Assembly: GCF_900110735.1 (NCBI RefSeq)
Contig: NZ_FOET01000003.1
Coordinates: 310,001 to 374,000, forward strand
Direction of reading: 5' to 3'
Origin: Streptomyces radiopugnans
Lineage (GTDB): Bacteria; Actinomycetota; Actinomycetes; Streptomycetales; Streptomycetaceae
Length of the DNA: 64,000 nucleotides
Both the position numbers and the translations under genes were made by a program. Shown here piece by piece: positions 52,817 through 61,659 of the stretch (position 1 is its first letter; each line of letters begins with the position of its first letter). Below the pieces are notes generated by a model, which saw only the letters and a list, made by a program, of their open reading frames with translations, was not told the DNA's origin and did not search any database.

Positions 52817-53677
52817 GTGTACCGGTTCCTGCTGACCCCGCGCTGGTGGGTGATCAACCTCTTCGTGCTGCTGTCGATCCCCGTCTGCCTCCTCATGGGG
52901 AGCTGGCAGCTCAGCCGTTTCGAGGACCGCGTGGACTCCCACCAGGCCCGGCAGGAGCGCTCGGCCGAGGGGATCACCGAGGCCGACGCCAGGCCGCTGG
53001 ACGACCTGCTGCCCCTCACCCAGGAGACCGTCGGGCAGGCCGCCCTGGCCACCGGCCGCTACGACGCGGACCACGAGTTCCTGGTGCCCGGCCGCCGTCT
53101 CGGCGACCGCGAGGGCTTCTACGTGCTGACCCCGCTGCGCACCGGCGACGGCCGGGCCCTGCCCGTCGTACGCGGCTGGCTGCCGGGCGAGGCCGATCCC
53201 GCGCGGGTGCCCGCGCCGCCGGCCGGAGAGGTGAGCGTCACCGGAGTGCTCCAGGCGCCGGAGAGCCAGAGCTCCCCGGGCGCCGTCGGCGGCGCCCTGC
53301 CGCAGGGCCGGATCGGCATCATCAGCGCGGCCACGCTGGTCAACCTGGTGCCCTACGAGGTGCACGACGCGTGGGTCACCGTCCGGCGCGCGCAGAAGCC
53401 GATGGAGGCGGTGCCGCCGGTCGCGGCGGCGGGCACCGGGCTGGACCTGAAGGCGTTCCAGAACCTGGGCTACACCGCGCAGTGGTTCGTCTTCGCGGGC
53501 TTCGTGGTCTTCATGTGGTACCGGCTGTTCCGCCGCGAGACGGAGACCGCCCGCGATCTCGCACTCGGCATCGAGGCGTCCGCCGAGCCGTCCCCGCCCG
53601 CCGTTCCCTCCCCGGCGCGGGAGGGGGCCGCCGCGGCCGGTGCGGGCTCCCCGTCCGGAGAGAAATCCGCGCCCTGA
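52817..53677 (+). CDS. SURF1-family protein
   Basis: 286 aa from the GTG at 52817. Two membrane segments (about 12-32, INLFVLLSIPVCLLMGSWQL; about 226-244, WFVFAGFVVFMWYRLF) flank the SURF1 beta domain: GQAALATGRYDADHEFLVPGR, GFYVLTPLRTGDGRALPVVRGWLP, and a late YTAQWFVFAG. In SURF1 the segments anchor the protein for cytochrome c oxidase assembly. The C-terminus is a Pro/Ala tail. No oxidase genes are adjacent. Confidence 0.93.
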   Translation: MYRFLLTPRWWVINLFVLLSIPVCLLMGSWQLSRFEDRVDSHQARQERSAEGITEADARPLDDLLPLTQETVGQAALATGRYDADHEFLVPGRRLGDREGFYVLTPLRTGDGRALPVVRGWLPGEADPARVPAPPAGEVSVTGVLQAPESQSSPGAVGGALPQGRIGIISAATLVNLVPYEVHDAWVTVRRAQKPMEAVPPVAAAGTGLDLKAFQNLGYTAQWFVFAGFVVFMWYRLFRRETETARDLALGIEASAEPSPPAVPSPAREGAAAAGAGSPSGEKSAP

Positions 53678-53769
53678 CATAGATTCCGCCCTCCCTCCAC
53701 GTCTGAGTCATGACAACGAGGAACGGCGTACGTCCCCCGCGGACGCGGCGCCCACGACGTGGAGGAAGC

Positions 53770-54426
53770 ATGAGCAAGCAGCGGTTCGTCGCGGCCGGGA
53801 TCGCCGCCGTCGCACTGGCGGGCCTGAGCGGCACCGCCTTCGCCCTCCAGGGCCAGGGCCAGGAGTCGGGCGGGGAGCGGGGCCGGGGGGCGGAGCGTCC
53901 CGCCGCCGCCCTGACCGCCGCCCTGACCGCCACCGTCCCCGAGCGCCCCGCCGGTGCGGAGCCCGCCGGTGCGCGGGCGTCCACGGCGGTGCGGGTGGTG
54001 GAGCCGTACGAGCCGGTGGAGATCGGTCAGGGCGCGCTGCTGGGTCTGCTGCCGGAGGGGAGGCAGAACTACGTGGTGGCCTGGGGCGGTCCGGAGGACT
54101 TCCGCGAGAGCGTCGAGACCGCCAGGGGCGTGGTGGGCGACAGCCTCCGCCCCGGGAGCCTCAGCTTCGGCCACAGCTCCTCCCCGGGCAGGGGCGTCCT
54201 CCTCACGGGCGCCTACCGCACGGAGACCGAGCCGGCCCGCATCACGCTCACGGCGGGCGGCCGCACCTGGGAGGCGGGGATGGTGCGGCTGCCAGGCAAC
54301 CCGGGCTGGGGCGTGTACCACGTCGACGCGGGCGGCACCGGGCCCGGCACCCGCGCCACCGTGACGGCGTACGGCCCCGACGGCACCGTCCTGGCCCGCA
54401 ACGACGTGACCGGCCCCCTGTGGTGA
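53770..54426 (+). CDS. Secreted protein of unknown function
   Basis: 218 aa from the ATG at 53770, GGAGG upstream. A signal peptide (KQRFVAAGIAAVALAGLSGTAFA) is followed by a Gln/Gly/Glu-rich region and an all-beta-looking domain: YEPVEIGQGALLGLLPEGRQNYVVAWG, LLTGAYRTETEPARITLTAGG, WGVYHVDAGG. No family is recognised. It is a single gene. Confidence 0.78.
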   Translation: MSKQRFVAAGIAAVALAGLSGTAFALQGQGQESGGERGRGAERPAAALTAALTATVPERPAGAEPAGARASTAVRVVEPYEPVEIGQGALLGLLPEGRQNYVVAWGGPEDFRESVETARGVVGDSLRPGSLSFGHSSSPGRGVLLTGAYRTETEPARITLTAGGRTWEAGMVRLPGNPGWGVYHVDAGGTGPGTRATVTAYGPDGTVLARNDVTGPLW

Positions 54427-54520
54427 TCTCCGTCCCCGGCCGCGTCACGGGGGTGGCCGGGGACGGCCCCGGGGGCGGACCGGGGCCCCGGGCCCGGCGG
54501 GCGCCGTAACGGGCGCCGGC

Positions 54521-54997
54521 TCAGCAGCCGTCGTACCGCCAGCCGCCCTCCTCGCGGACCCACTGCTGCTTCCTGTGGTCGAACCTCGGCTCGTCGCCCA
54601 CGCCGTACGTCACGTACGCGGTGTCCTCACCCCAGAACTCGTCGGCGGAGAACCGCGTCAGGGCGTACCGCCTGCCCTCGGTGTTCGCCTCGGCGGCCCG
54701 CTCCAGGGTCCCGGCGACCGACTCCTCGGTCGCCTCCTGCCGGCAGCGGGCGGAGTACATGGCGTACACGGCCCCGGCGTCCGGCTCGAAGTAGGCGTCG
54801 ACGTACCGGCCCACCGCCTTCTCCAGCGCGGCGACGTCCGCGGGACCGGGCGAAGGGGGCCTGGACGGTGCGGAGGAGGACGGCGGCGGCCCCTCGCCGC
54901 CGCCCGGGCCGCCGTCGCCCCCGCCACCGCACGCGGTGGCCAGAAGCAGGACGGCGGTGACGATCGGCAGGACGGCGGCCGTACCGCGTACGCGCAT
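54521..54997 (-). CDS. Lipoprotein of unknown function
   Basis: 158 aa from the ATG at 54997. The signal peptide ends in lipobox LLATAC, so it is acylated at Cys23 or nearby. A Gly/Pro/Ser linker precedes a small helical/beta domain (ALEKAVGRYVDAYFEPDAGAVYAMYSARC; DTAYVTYGVGDEPRFD) like the SnoaL/NTF2-type extracellular domain of many streptomycete lipoproteins. No operon partner. Confidence 0.82.
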   Translation of the reverse strand: MRVRGTAAVLPIVTAVLLLATACGGGGDGGPGGGEGPPPSSSAPSRPPSPGPADVAALEKAVGRYVDAYFEPDAGAVYAMYSARCRQEATEESVAGTLERAAEANTEGRRYALTRFSADEFWGEDTAYVTYGVGDEPRFDHRKQQWVREEGGWRYDGC

Positions 54998-55316
54998 GGC
55001 TCCCCCCGGGAAGGTCGTGGTCGTGCTCCATCATGCCCGGCACGGACACCGCACGCGGACGACTCACACGGACACCGCACGCGGGGCTCGGGCCCGGAGT
55101 CCGGCAGGGGAGGGGCCCGGAAGGCGTCCGGCCCCGCCGCGGCGGAACGGCCCCGGAGTCTCCTCACCGGCTCGGCGCACGCGCTGCGTGATGCATGGTT
55201 ACTATGACGAAGGCAATCGCAAGAGAAGGCAACTCCCCTTCTTCCAGCGGGCTTTCGGCCGTCGTTTGTCTTCCGAACCGCATCACCCGCCCCCACACAG
55301 CCACAGGGATTGCGCG
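54998..55316. other. Region upstream of the conservon
   Basis: 319 bp. The first part is G+C-rich; 55190-55310 is notably less so, with TACTAT near 55200-55205 as a possible -10 and no clear -35. No ORF is convincing. Confidence 0.45.
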
Positions 55317-57035
55317 ATGTCAGATCCTGCCGCCCCCGGCCAGCACCGAGTGCCCGGAGGACGCCTGCCCCTCGTCTTACTCGCCGTCTGCCTGACGGCG
55401 CTCGTCGCGGGCGGTGCGGCGGGTGCCGCCGCGGCCCCCGACGGCACGCGCCCCTGGGTGCTGGGGGTGGTCGCGGTGGCCGGAGCCGTGGCCGTCGCGG
55501 CCTTCCTCGCCGTCCTCCTGACGGTGCGGCGGACGGCCACCGCCGCCGCGAACGCGGCTGCCGAGGCCGCGGCGCTGCGCGGGCAGGCCGAGTACCGGCA
55601 GGCGCACACCGCGCATCTGGCCGACTCCGTGCTGCCGGCGGTCGCCGAGCGGCTGCGGAACGGCGCGCGGACGGAGGACGCGCTGGCCGGAATGCCCGTC
55701 CCGGAGGACCTGCCGCTGCGGCGGCTCCTCCACTCCTTCGCGCACGAGGTCTCCTCCGCCACCGGGCAGCGGCTGTCCGCGCAGGCCGAGCGGGACGAGG
55801 CGGCCCGGCAGGCCCGGGAGCTGGCGGAGGGGGTGGACGGCCTTCTCACCACCGTCCTGCCCGGGGCCTTCGCGCGGCTGCGCGGCGGCGCCTCGGCGGG
55901 CACGACCCTGGCGGGGGTGCCGCGCCCCGCGGACGAGCGGCTGGCCGCCCTGACGGAGTTCGTGATCCGCGAGTACGCGACCAGCGAGCGGCGGTCCGCC
56001 GCCGCCCGGACGGCCGGCACCAAGGCCCTCAGCCGGGTGCAGGCGGCGGCCGTGGCCATGCTGGCGGACCTGCGCGAGATGCAGGAGCGCCACGGCGAGG
56101 AGGTCTTCGGCGACCTGCTCAGGCTGGACCACAGCACCTCGCAGATCGGACTGCTCACCGACCGCCTGGCCCTGCTGATGGGCGGACGCGCCAGCCGGGC
56201 CTGGAACAAGCCGATCGTCATGGAGAGCATCCTGCGCGGCGCGGTGGGACGCATCGCCGCCTACCAGCGGGTCCGCATGCACTGCGCCAGCGGCACCGCG
56301 ATCGCCGGGTTCGCCGCCGAGGGTGTGATGCACCTGCTCGCGGAGCTCATCGACAACGCGGCGAACTTCTCCCCGCCCATCGACGAGGTCAACGTCTACG
56401 TCGAGGAGCGCACCGCGGGCCTCGTGGTCACCATCGAGGACAGCGGACTGCGCATGTCCGACGCGGCGATGCGCCGCGCGGAGAAGGCCGTCTCCGGCGA
56501 GTCGACCGACCTCGCCCACCTCCAGGGCACCCGGCTCGGCCTGGCCGTGGTGGGGCTGCTGGCCCACAAGTACGGCATCTCCGTGAGCTACCGGCCCTCC
56601 TCCCGGGGCGGCACCGGTGTGGTGGTCCTGCTGCCGCCGCACCTGCTGGCCCAGCAGCGCGCCGAGGCCCCGCCCGCGGCCGCGGTGCCGGGGGCCCGGG
56701 CTCCGCGTGAGGTCTCCGCGTCCGGTGCCGGGTCCGCCCTCCCCGCCGCCGCTCCGGCCGGGACGGCCGCCTCCGCCGGTACGGCCTTCCCGTCCGCCAC
56801 CGCCGCGCCCGCCGCGCCGGACCCCGCCGGGACCCCGGCCCCCGCGGCCGGGGAGACCGCCCACGGGCTGCCGGTGCGGCCCCGGGGCCGCACCCTGGCC
56901 CGGGCCGACCGCGCCCGCGAGCGGGCGGCCGACGCCTCCGCCGATCTTCCGCAGCGGAAGCGCCCCGCCCGTGACGCCGGAGCGAGCTTCGGGGCGTTCC
57001 ACCGCTCCAGGCGCCCCGAGGATCCCTCCGAGTAG
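55317..57035 (+). CDS. cvnA: Conservon sensor kinase-like protein CvnA
   Basis: 572 aa from the ATG at 55317 with AGGGA upstream. Two N-terminal membrane segments (about 18-40 and 47-70) lead to a cytosolic coiled region. The dimerisation-like block is GDLLRLDHSTSQIGLLTDRLALL. The ATPase domain has an N-box LLAELIDNAANFSPP, G1-like IEDSGLRMS and G2-like GTRLGLAVVGLLAHKYGISV. A Pro/Ala tail follows. CvnA proteins lie first in Streptomyces conservons, with CvnB-CvnD, and act in a membrane-associated complex controlling development or antibiotic production. Confidence 0.92.
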   Translation: MSDPAAPGQHRVPGGRLPLVLLAVCLTALVAGGAAGAAAAPDGTRPWVLGVVAVAGAVAVAAFLAVLLTVRRTATAAANAAAEAAALRGQAEYRQAHTAHLADSVLPAVAERLRNGARTEDALAGMPVPEDLPLRRLLHSFAHEVSSATGQRLSAQAERDEAARQARELAEGVDGLLTTVLPGAFARLRGGASAGTTLAGVPRPADERLAALTEFVIREYATSERRSAAARTAGTKALSRVQAAAVAMLADLREMQERHGEEVFGDLLRLDHSTSQIGLLTDRLALLMGGRASRAWNKPIVMESILRGAVGRIAAYQRVRMHCASGTAIAGFAAEGVMHLLAELIDNAANFSPPIDEVNVYVEERTAGLVVTIEDSGLRMSDAAMRRAEKAVSGESTDLAHLQGTRLGLAVVGLLAHKYGISVSYRPSSRGGTGVVVLLPPHLLAQQRAEAPPAAAVPGARAPREVSASGAGSALPAAAPAGTAASAGTAFPSATAAPAAPDPAGTPAPAAGETAHGLPVRPRGRTLARADRARERAADASADLPQRKRPARDAGASFGAFHRSRRPEDPSE

Positions 57036-57155
57036 GCGCGCCCCTCCGACACACCCGGGGTGCCCGCCCGTCCGGGCGGGCACCCCCACCCCCCAGCGAA
57101 GACCGTGAGATTGGAGGCACGGGCCGGTGGCCGGACAGTCGGCCCGAAACGCCCG

Positions 57156-57584
57156 ATGCAGATCATGGAGACCACCGACAACAGCCTGACCTGGCTTCTC
57201 GAGAGCCTGCTCAACCGCACTCCCGGGACCCGACACGCCCTGGTGCTCTCCCGCGACGGGCTCAAGCTGTGCTGGAGCAGCAGTCTGACCCTGGACCGGG
57301 CCGACCAGCTCGCGGCCATCTCCTCCGGGATGCAGGCCCTGGCGCAGGGAGCCTCCGTGGAGTTCGGCGACGGGAGCGGAGGGGTGCGGCACTCGATGAC
57401 GGAGTTCCACGGCGGCCTCCTGTTCATCGTCGAGGCCGGGGAGGGCGCCCATCTGGCCGTCGTCGCCGACGACACCGCGGACCCCGGCGTGGTCGGCCAC
57501 CAGATGGACGAGCTGGTCGAGCAGATCGGCGAGCACCTGCGAGCCGAGCCGCGCAAGCCGGCCGAGGGCGGCGTCCCGTCATGA
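57156..57584 (+). CDS. cvnB: Conservon roadblock/LC7 protein CvnB
   Basis: 142 aa from the ATG at 57156 (ATG 57165 is the alternative; ribosome sites are weak for both). LTWLLESLLNRTPGTRHALVLSRDGLKLC is the LC7 fold start, followed by ADQLAAISSGMQALAQGAS and GGLLFIVEAGEGAHLAVVADD. In the S. coelicolor cvn9 system CvnB interacts with CvnC and CvnD. Its stop overlaps cvnC as ATGA. Confidence 0.93.
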   Translation: MQIMETTDNSLTWLLESLLNRTPGTRHALVLSRDGLKLCWSSSLTLDRADQLAAISSGMQALAQGASVEFGDGSGGVRHSMTEFHGGLLFIVEAGEGAHLAVVADDTADPGVVGHQMDELVEQIGEHLRAEPRKPAEGGVPS

Positions 57585-57940
57585 TCCGCAAACCCGTCGA
57601 CATCGGCGACCCCCACCGGCTCTACACCGTCACCGGCGGACGCAGCCGGGGCGAGGAGGCCGGGCTGGACCTGGTCACGCTCATCGTCAGCGAGTGCCGG
57701 CCGACGGAGGGCATGCAGTCGGAGCACGTACGGATCCTGGAGCTGTGCGCCCACCCCACCGCGGTGGTCGAGATCGCGGCCGACCTGCGCCTGCCCATCA
57801 CCGTGGTGAAGATCCTCCTCGGCGACCTGCTCGCCGCCGGACGCATCACCGCACGGAACCCGCGTCCGTCCGCAGCGCACGGCGACGCGCCCGAATCCGC
57901 CCTGTTGAAGGAGGTGCTCATTGGACTCCGCAACCTCTGA
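57581..57940 (+). CDS. cvnC: Conservon DUF742 protein CvnC
   Basis: 119 aa from the ATG at 57581. DUF742 signature: RLYTVTGGRSRG, LDLVTLIVSE, then a winged-helix-like LELCAHPTAVVEIAADLRLPITVVKILLGDLLAAGRI and LKEVLIGLRNL. It probably links CvnB to the GTPase CvnD. It overlaps cvnB by 4 nt and cvnD by 20 nt. Confidence 0.93.
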   Translation: MIRKPVDIGDPHRLYTVTGGRSRGEEAGLDLVTLIVSECRPTEGMQSEHVRILELCAHPTAVVEIAADLRLPITVVKILLGDLLAAGRITARNPRPSAAHGDAPESALLKEVLIGLRNL

Positions 57941-58535
57941 GGCCCCGGCGCGCACGCCGCTCGCGGACGCCGCCGAGACCGGACTGAAGATCGTCATAGT
58001 GGGCGGCTTCGGCGTCGGGAAGACGACGCTGGTCAGATCCGTCAGCGAGATCCGCCCCCTGAACACCGAGGAGGTCATGACCCAGGCCGGCGCGGGGGTG
58101 GACGACACCGCCGGCCTGCGGAACAAGAACACCACCACGGTGGCGTTCGACTTCGGCCGGATCAGCCTCAACGAGCAGACCGTGCTCTACCTGTTCGGAG
58201 CGCCCGGGCAGGAGCGGTTCTGGTTCCTGTGGGACCGGCTGTTCTCCGGGACGCTCGGCGCGGTGGTGCTGGTGGACACCCGGCGGATGGCCGACTCCTG
58301 GTACGCGATCGACCGCCTGGAGCACCACCGGACCCCGTTCGTGGTGGCCGTCAACCGGTTCGACGACGACGCCTCGCGCTTCTCCCTGGACGAGATCCGC
58401 CAGGCGCTGGACCTGCCGGAGGACGTGCCGCTGGTCGACTGCGACGCCCGGTTGCGCGAGTCCGGCAAGAACGTGCTGATCACCCTCGTCGACCACCTCT
58501 ACCAGCAGGCACTGGCACGGGAGATGACCGCATGA
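57921..58535 (+). CDS. cvnD: Conservon Ras-like GTPase CvnD
   Basis: 204 aa from a TTG at 57921, GGAGG 6 nt upstream, overlapping cvnC by 20 nt. P-loop GGFGVGKTTL (about 28-37), G3-like FGAPGQERF, and G4 NRFDDD in place of NKxD. CvnD proteins of the MglA-like group hydrolyse GTP and switch the complex. The next gene starts in its stop. Confidence 0.93.
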   Translation: MDSATSEAPARTPLADAAETGLKIVIVGGFGVGKTTLVRSVSEIRPLNTEEVMTQAGAGVDDTAGLRNKNTTTVAFDFGRISLNEQTVLYLFGAPGQERFWFLWDRLFSGTLGAVVLVDTRRMADSWYAIDRLEHHRTPFVVAVNRFDDDASRFSLDEIRQALDLPEDVPLVDCDARLRESGKNVLITLVDHLYQQALAREMTA

Positions 58536-59815
58536 CCGACCAGCCCGACCAGTCCGACCGGTCCGCCCAGGACACAGCCGCGCCGCCCTCCGGCTGCCCC
58601 GCGGCCCACCCCGACGCCGTTCCCCTGAGCGGCCTGGAGTACCAGCAGACGCCCTTCCAGCTCTACCGCGCGCTGCGCCGCGACCACGGCACGGTCGCCC
58701 CCGTGCTGCTGGATGGCGGCATCCCCGCCTGGCTGGTGCTCGGATACGCCGAGGTCTCCTACGTCACCAGCCACGACGAGCTGTTCGCCCGGGACTCGCG
58801 GCGCTGGAACCAGTGGCCCGCCATCCCCGCCGACTGGCCGCTGCTGCCGTTCGTCGGCTACCAGCCGTCGGTGCTGTTCACCGAGGGCGCCGAGCACCAG
58901 CGCCGGGCCGGCGTCATCAGCGCGGCGCTGGAGGAGGTCGACCAGCTGGAGTTCTCCCAGGACTGCCAGGAGATCGCCGAGCAGCTCCTCGCCGAGTTCG
59001 CGGGCAGCGGGCAGGCGGAGCTGATGTCCGCGTACGCCCACGCCCTGCCGATGCGCGCGGCGGTCCGGATGTGCGGCATGCCGCTCACCGGGTCCGACAC
59101 CGAGGACCTGGTGGAGGACCTGCGGATGTCCCTGGACGCCTCGGAGGGCGACGACCCGGTCGCCGCCTACGTCCGCGTCCAGGAGCGCATCCAGCGGCTG
59201 GTCGCGGAGAAGCGCGCCGATCCCGGCCCGGACGTCACCTCCCGCATGATCGCCGACCCGGCCGGGCTGACCGACGAGGAGATCGTGCAGGACCTGATCT
59301 CCGTCATCGCCGCCGCCCAGCAGCCCACCGGCAACTGGATCGGCAACACCCTGCGGCTGCTGCTCACCGACGACCGCTTCGCCGTCAACGTCTCCGGCGG
59401 CCGCGTGAGCGTGGGCCAGGCGCTCAACGAAGTGCTGTGGCTGGACACCCCCACGCAGAACTTCATCGGCCGCTGGGCGGTCCGCGACATCCAGCTCGGC
59501 GGCCGGCAGATCAGGGCCGGCGACTGCCTGGTGCTGGGGCTGGCCGCGGCCAACACCGACCCGCAGATCTGGCCCGAGGGGCATGTGGGGGCGCAGGTCA
59601 ACTCCGCCCACCTGAGCTTCAGCAACGGCGAACACCGCTGCCCCTACCCCGCTCCCCAGCTGGCCGACGTCATCGCCCGCACCGCGGTGGAGACGCTGCT
59701 GGAGCGGCTGCCGGACATCGTCCTGGCGGTGGAGCCGGAGGAGCTGACCTGGCGACCGTCCATCTGGATGCGGGGCCTGACCTCCCTGCCGGTCGCCTTC
59801 ACCCCCGTGGTGTAG
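58532..59815 (+). CDS. Conservon cytochrome P450, CYP157-like, lacking ExxR
   Basis: 427 aa from the ATG at 58532 in an ATGA overlap with cvnD. The heme loop is present (FSNGEHRCPYP) with the proximal Cys. The K-helix reads NEVLWLD, so the ExxR Arg is Trp. The I-helix reads AAAQQPTGNW, without the acid-alcohol pair used for O2 activation. Streptomyces CYP157 enzymes in conservons are known to lack ExxR. The protein may therefore not be a normal mono-oxygenase. The operon position suggests it is the CvnE effector. Confidence 0.9.
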   Translation: MTDQPDQSDRSAQDTAAPPSGCPAAHPDAVPLSGLEYQQTPFQLYRALRRDHGTVAPVLLDGGIPAWLVLGYAEVSYVTSHDELFARDSRRWNQWPAIPADWPLLPFVGYQPSVLFTEGAEHQRRAGVISAALEEVDQLEFSQDCQEIAEQLLAEFAGSGQAELMSAYAHALPMRAAVRMCGMPLTGSDTEDLVEDLRMSLDASEGDDPVAAYVRVQERIQRLVAEKRADPGPDVTSRMIADPAGLTDEEIVQDLISVIAAAQQPTGNWIGNTLRLLLTDDRFAVNVSGGRVSVGQALNEVLWLDTPTQNFIGRWAVRDIQLGGRQIRAGDCLVLGLAAANTDPQIWPEGHVGAQVNSAHLSFSNGEHRCPYPAPQLADVIARTAVETLLERLPDIVLAVEPEELTWRPSIWMRGLTSLPVAFTPVV

Positions 59816-59877
59816 CCCTTTCCGCGGCAGCGTTTGCGGCAGCCCCCGCGCCGGGCCGTACGCCGGCCCCGTACGGC

Positions 59878-59924
59878 CGGCCGTGCCGCCGCCGGAGCCA
59901 TCCGCTCCGGCGGCGGCACGGCCG
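59878..59924. terminator. 21-bp-stem terminator between convergent P450 genes
   Basis: A perfect 21-bp stem (CGGCCGTGCCGCCGCCGGAG...) around CATCC lies between the two stops and suits both directions. Confidence 0.9.
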
Positions 59925-59993
59925 TTTCCGCTGCCGTTCTCGTTCGCCGTTGTCGTTTGCCGCTCCTGCCCTCCGGCTCAGCCGGTCAGGCGG

Positions 59994-61226
59994 TCAGGCG
60001 GCGGGGGTGAACACCACCGGCACCTCCTTGGGGCCGCGGGTGAACACGCCCTGCTCGACGACCTCGGCGCCCTCGGCCAGCCGCATGTCCGGCATGGCGT
60101 CCAGCAGCTGGTTGACGCCGATCTCGACCTCGGCCTTGGCCAACAGCGCCCCGACGCAGAAGTGCCGGCCCAGCGCGAAGGCCAGGTGGTCGGCCGCGGC
60201 GGAGAACGCGGTGGTGGCCGTCAGGTCGTCGCGGAAGATGTCGAAGGAGTCGGGCTCCTTGTAGTGGCCCGGGTCGCGGTTGGCGGCGCCGATCAGGCAG
60301 GTGACGGTCGCCCCGGCCGGTATCGTGCCGCCGCTGACCTCCACGTCCTGCGCGGTCTGCCGCATGATCATGTGGACGGGCGGGGTGTAGCGCAGGGTCT
60401 CGGCGAACGCCCGGTCGACCAGCGAGCGGTCCTCCCGCACGGCGGCGAACTGCTCGGGGTGGGCCAGCAGATTGGCGAAGATGGCGGCTATCGCCTTGTC
60501 GGTGGTCTCCCCGCCGGCGGCCAGCAGCAGACTGCAGAACGCCTTGATGTCCTCGTCGCTCATCCGCACGCCGTCCACCTCGGCGGCGCACAGCGTGGAC
60601 AGCAGGTCGTCGCCCAGGTTCTCGCGGCGCTGCCGGATGATGGGGATCATGTACTCGGCGAACTCCACCCGGGTGCGCTCGCCGTCCGCGATCACCTCCG
60701 GGTCGCCGGAGAGGTTGCCCAGGAAGGCGATCACCGAGGTGTACCAGCGGTGGAACCTGGGGTGGTCGGCCTTGTCCAGACCCAGCATGTCGGCGATGAC
60801 GTTGACGGGGAAGCGGGTGGCGTAGGCATCCACCAGGTCCACCCTGCCGGTGTGGCGGAAGGCGTCGATGAGCTCGCGCGAGTTGCGCTCGATGACCGGC
60901 AGGAACTTGTTCTGCAGGTCGCTGCCCCGGAAGGCGGGGGCCACCAGGGCCCGGCGCACCGCGTGCTCGCGGCCGCTGAGCTGGAGGATCGTCTTCCCGT
61001 GCACCGGCTCGATCTGCCACTCGTAGTTGTCGGTGGTGAACGACGTTCCGTCCTTGAACGCCCGCTCCACGTCCTCGTACCGGGAGACGATGTAGCTGCG
61101 GGTGGCTTCGTGCCAGATCAGCGGCGCGCTCTCGCGCATCGCGCGGTAGGCGCTGTAGGGATCGGCGGCGAACTCGGGCGAGAGTATGTCGGGGAACTGC
61201 TGTGTACCGGACAAGGCGAGCTCCAT
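59994..61226 (-). CDS. Cytochrome P450 with canonical motifs, convergent to the conservon
   Basis: 410 aa from the ATG at 61226. There is no ribosome site before it; a TTG six codons later has GGAG at 6 nt and gives a start SGTQQFPDIL. Canonical motifs: I-helix LLLAAGGETTDKAI, K-helix ETLRYTPP, and heme loop FALGRHFCVGALLAKAE. It ends against the conservon P450 (with a shared terminator). In Streptomyces, CYP157 genes often sit beside an active CYP154-type P450, and this may be that partner. The substrate is unknown. A palindrome-like ATGCA-N9-TGCAT upstream could control it. Confidence 0.92.
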   Translation of the reverse strand: MELALSGTQQFPDILSPEFAADPYSAYRAMRESAPLIWHEATRSYIVSRYEDVERAFKDGTSFTTDNYEWQIEPVHGKTILQLSGREHAVRRALVAPAFRGSDLQNKFLPVIERNSRELIDAFRHTGRVDLVDAYATRFPVNVIADMLGLDKADHPRFHRWYTSVIAFLGNLSGDPEVIADGERTRVEFAEYMIPIIRQRRENLGDDLLSTLCAAEVDGVRMSDEDIKAFCSLLLAAGGETTDKAIAAIFANLLAHPEQFAAVREDRSLVDRAFAETLRYTPPVHMIMRQTAQDVEVSGGTIPAGATVTCLIGAANRDPGHYKEPDSFDIFRDDLTATTAFSAAADHLAFALGRHFCVGALLAKAEVEIGVNQLLDAMPDMRLAEGAEVVEQGVFTRGPKEVPVVFTPAA

Positions 61227-61659
61227 CGAAGACGTGACGGGCAGACAGCCTCAGGGTATTGATCATCCGTCGGCTGGAACAGCCTTGCCAAAGCACATGC
61301 ACATCACATATGCATCGTCAAAATCCTTGTCAGAGCGTCGATTTCAAGCCACCGATCGCCATGCATGATCGTTGCTTCCCCGAACATCCGCCACTCGGCA
61401 AGCCCCGCTGCGTGGCTCGGCTCGGGCAGACGGGACCAGAGCATCGGCCCGGGGACGTGGTGGGGCAGGCCGGTGGTTCGGACTGCCGCCGGTCGTGTCA
61501 CACGGCGTACGACCTCAGGCCGAGGGTGCTCTACCGCCGCTCGTCGCCCGAACCGGGGGAAGTGCGGCTGCCCCGGCCGGCAGGCGCGGGCGGGGCGGAC
61601 GCGGGCCGCCTCACCGGCCGGCGCGCGGTGCGCCGGCCGCAACCGGGATCAGCCGGAGG
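61227..61659. other. Gene-free region with an AT-richer part
   Basis: 433 bp between the P450 gene (starting at 61226) and the EamA gene (ending at 61660). The part 61255-61385 is clearly less G+C-rich than its surroundings and contains ATGCA-N9-TGCAT and a CGATC...GATCG repeat. No ORF is convincing. Confidence 0.5.
61297..61315. promoter_or_regulatory. Inverted repeat upstream of the second P450
   Basis: ATGCA, nine nt, TGCAT, about 70-90 nt upstream of the P450 start at 61226, in an AT-richer stretch. A nearby CGATCGCCATGCATGATCG repeat (about 61350-61370) shares the ATGCAT core. Possible operators for an unknown regulator. Confidence 0.35.
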
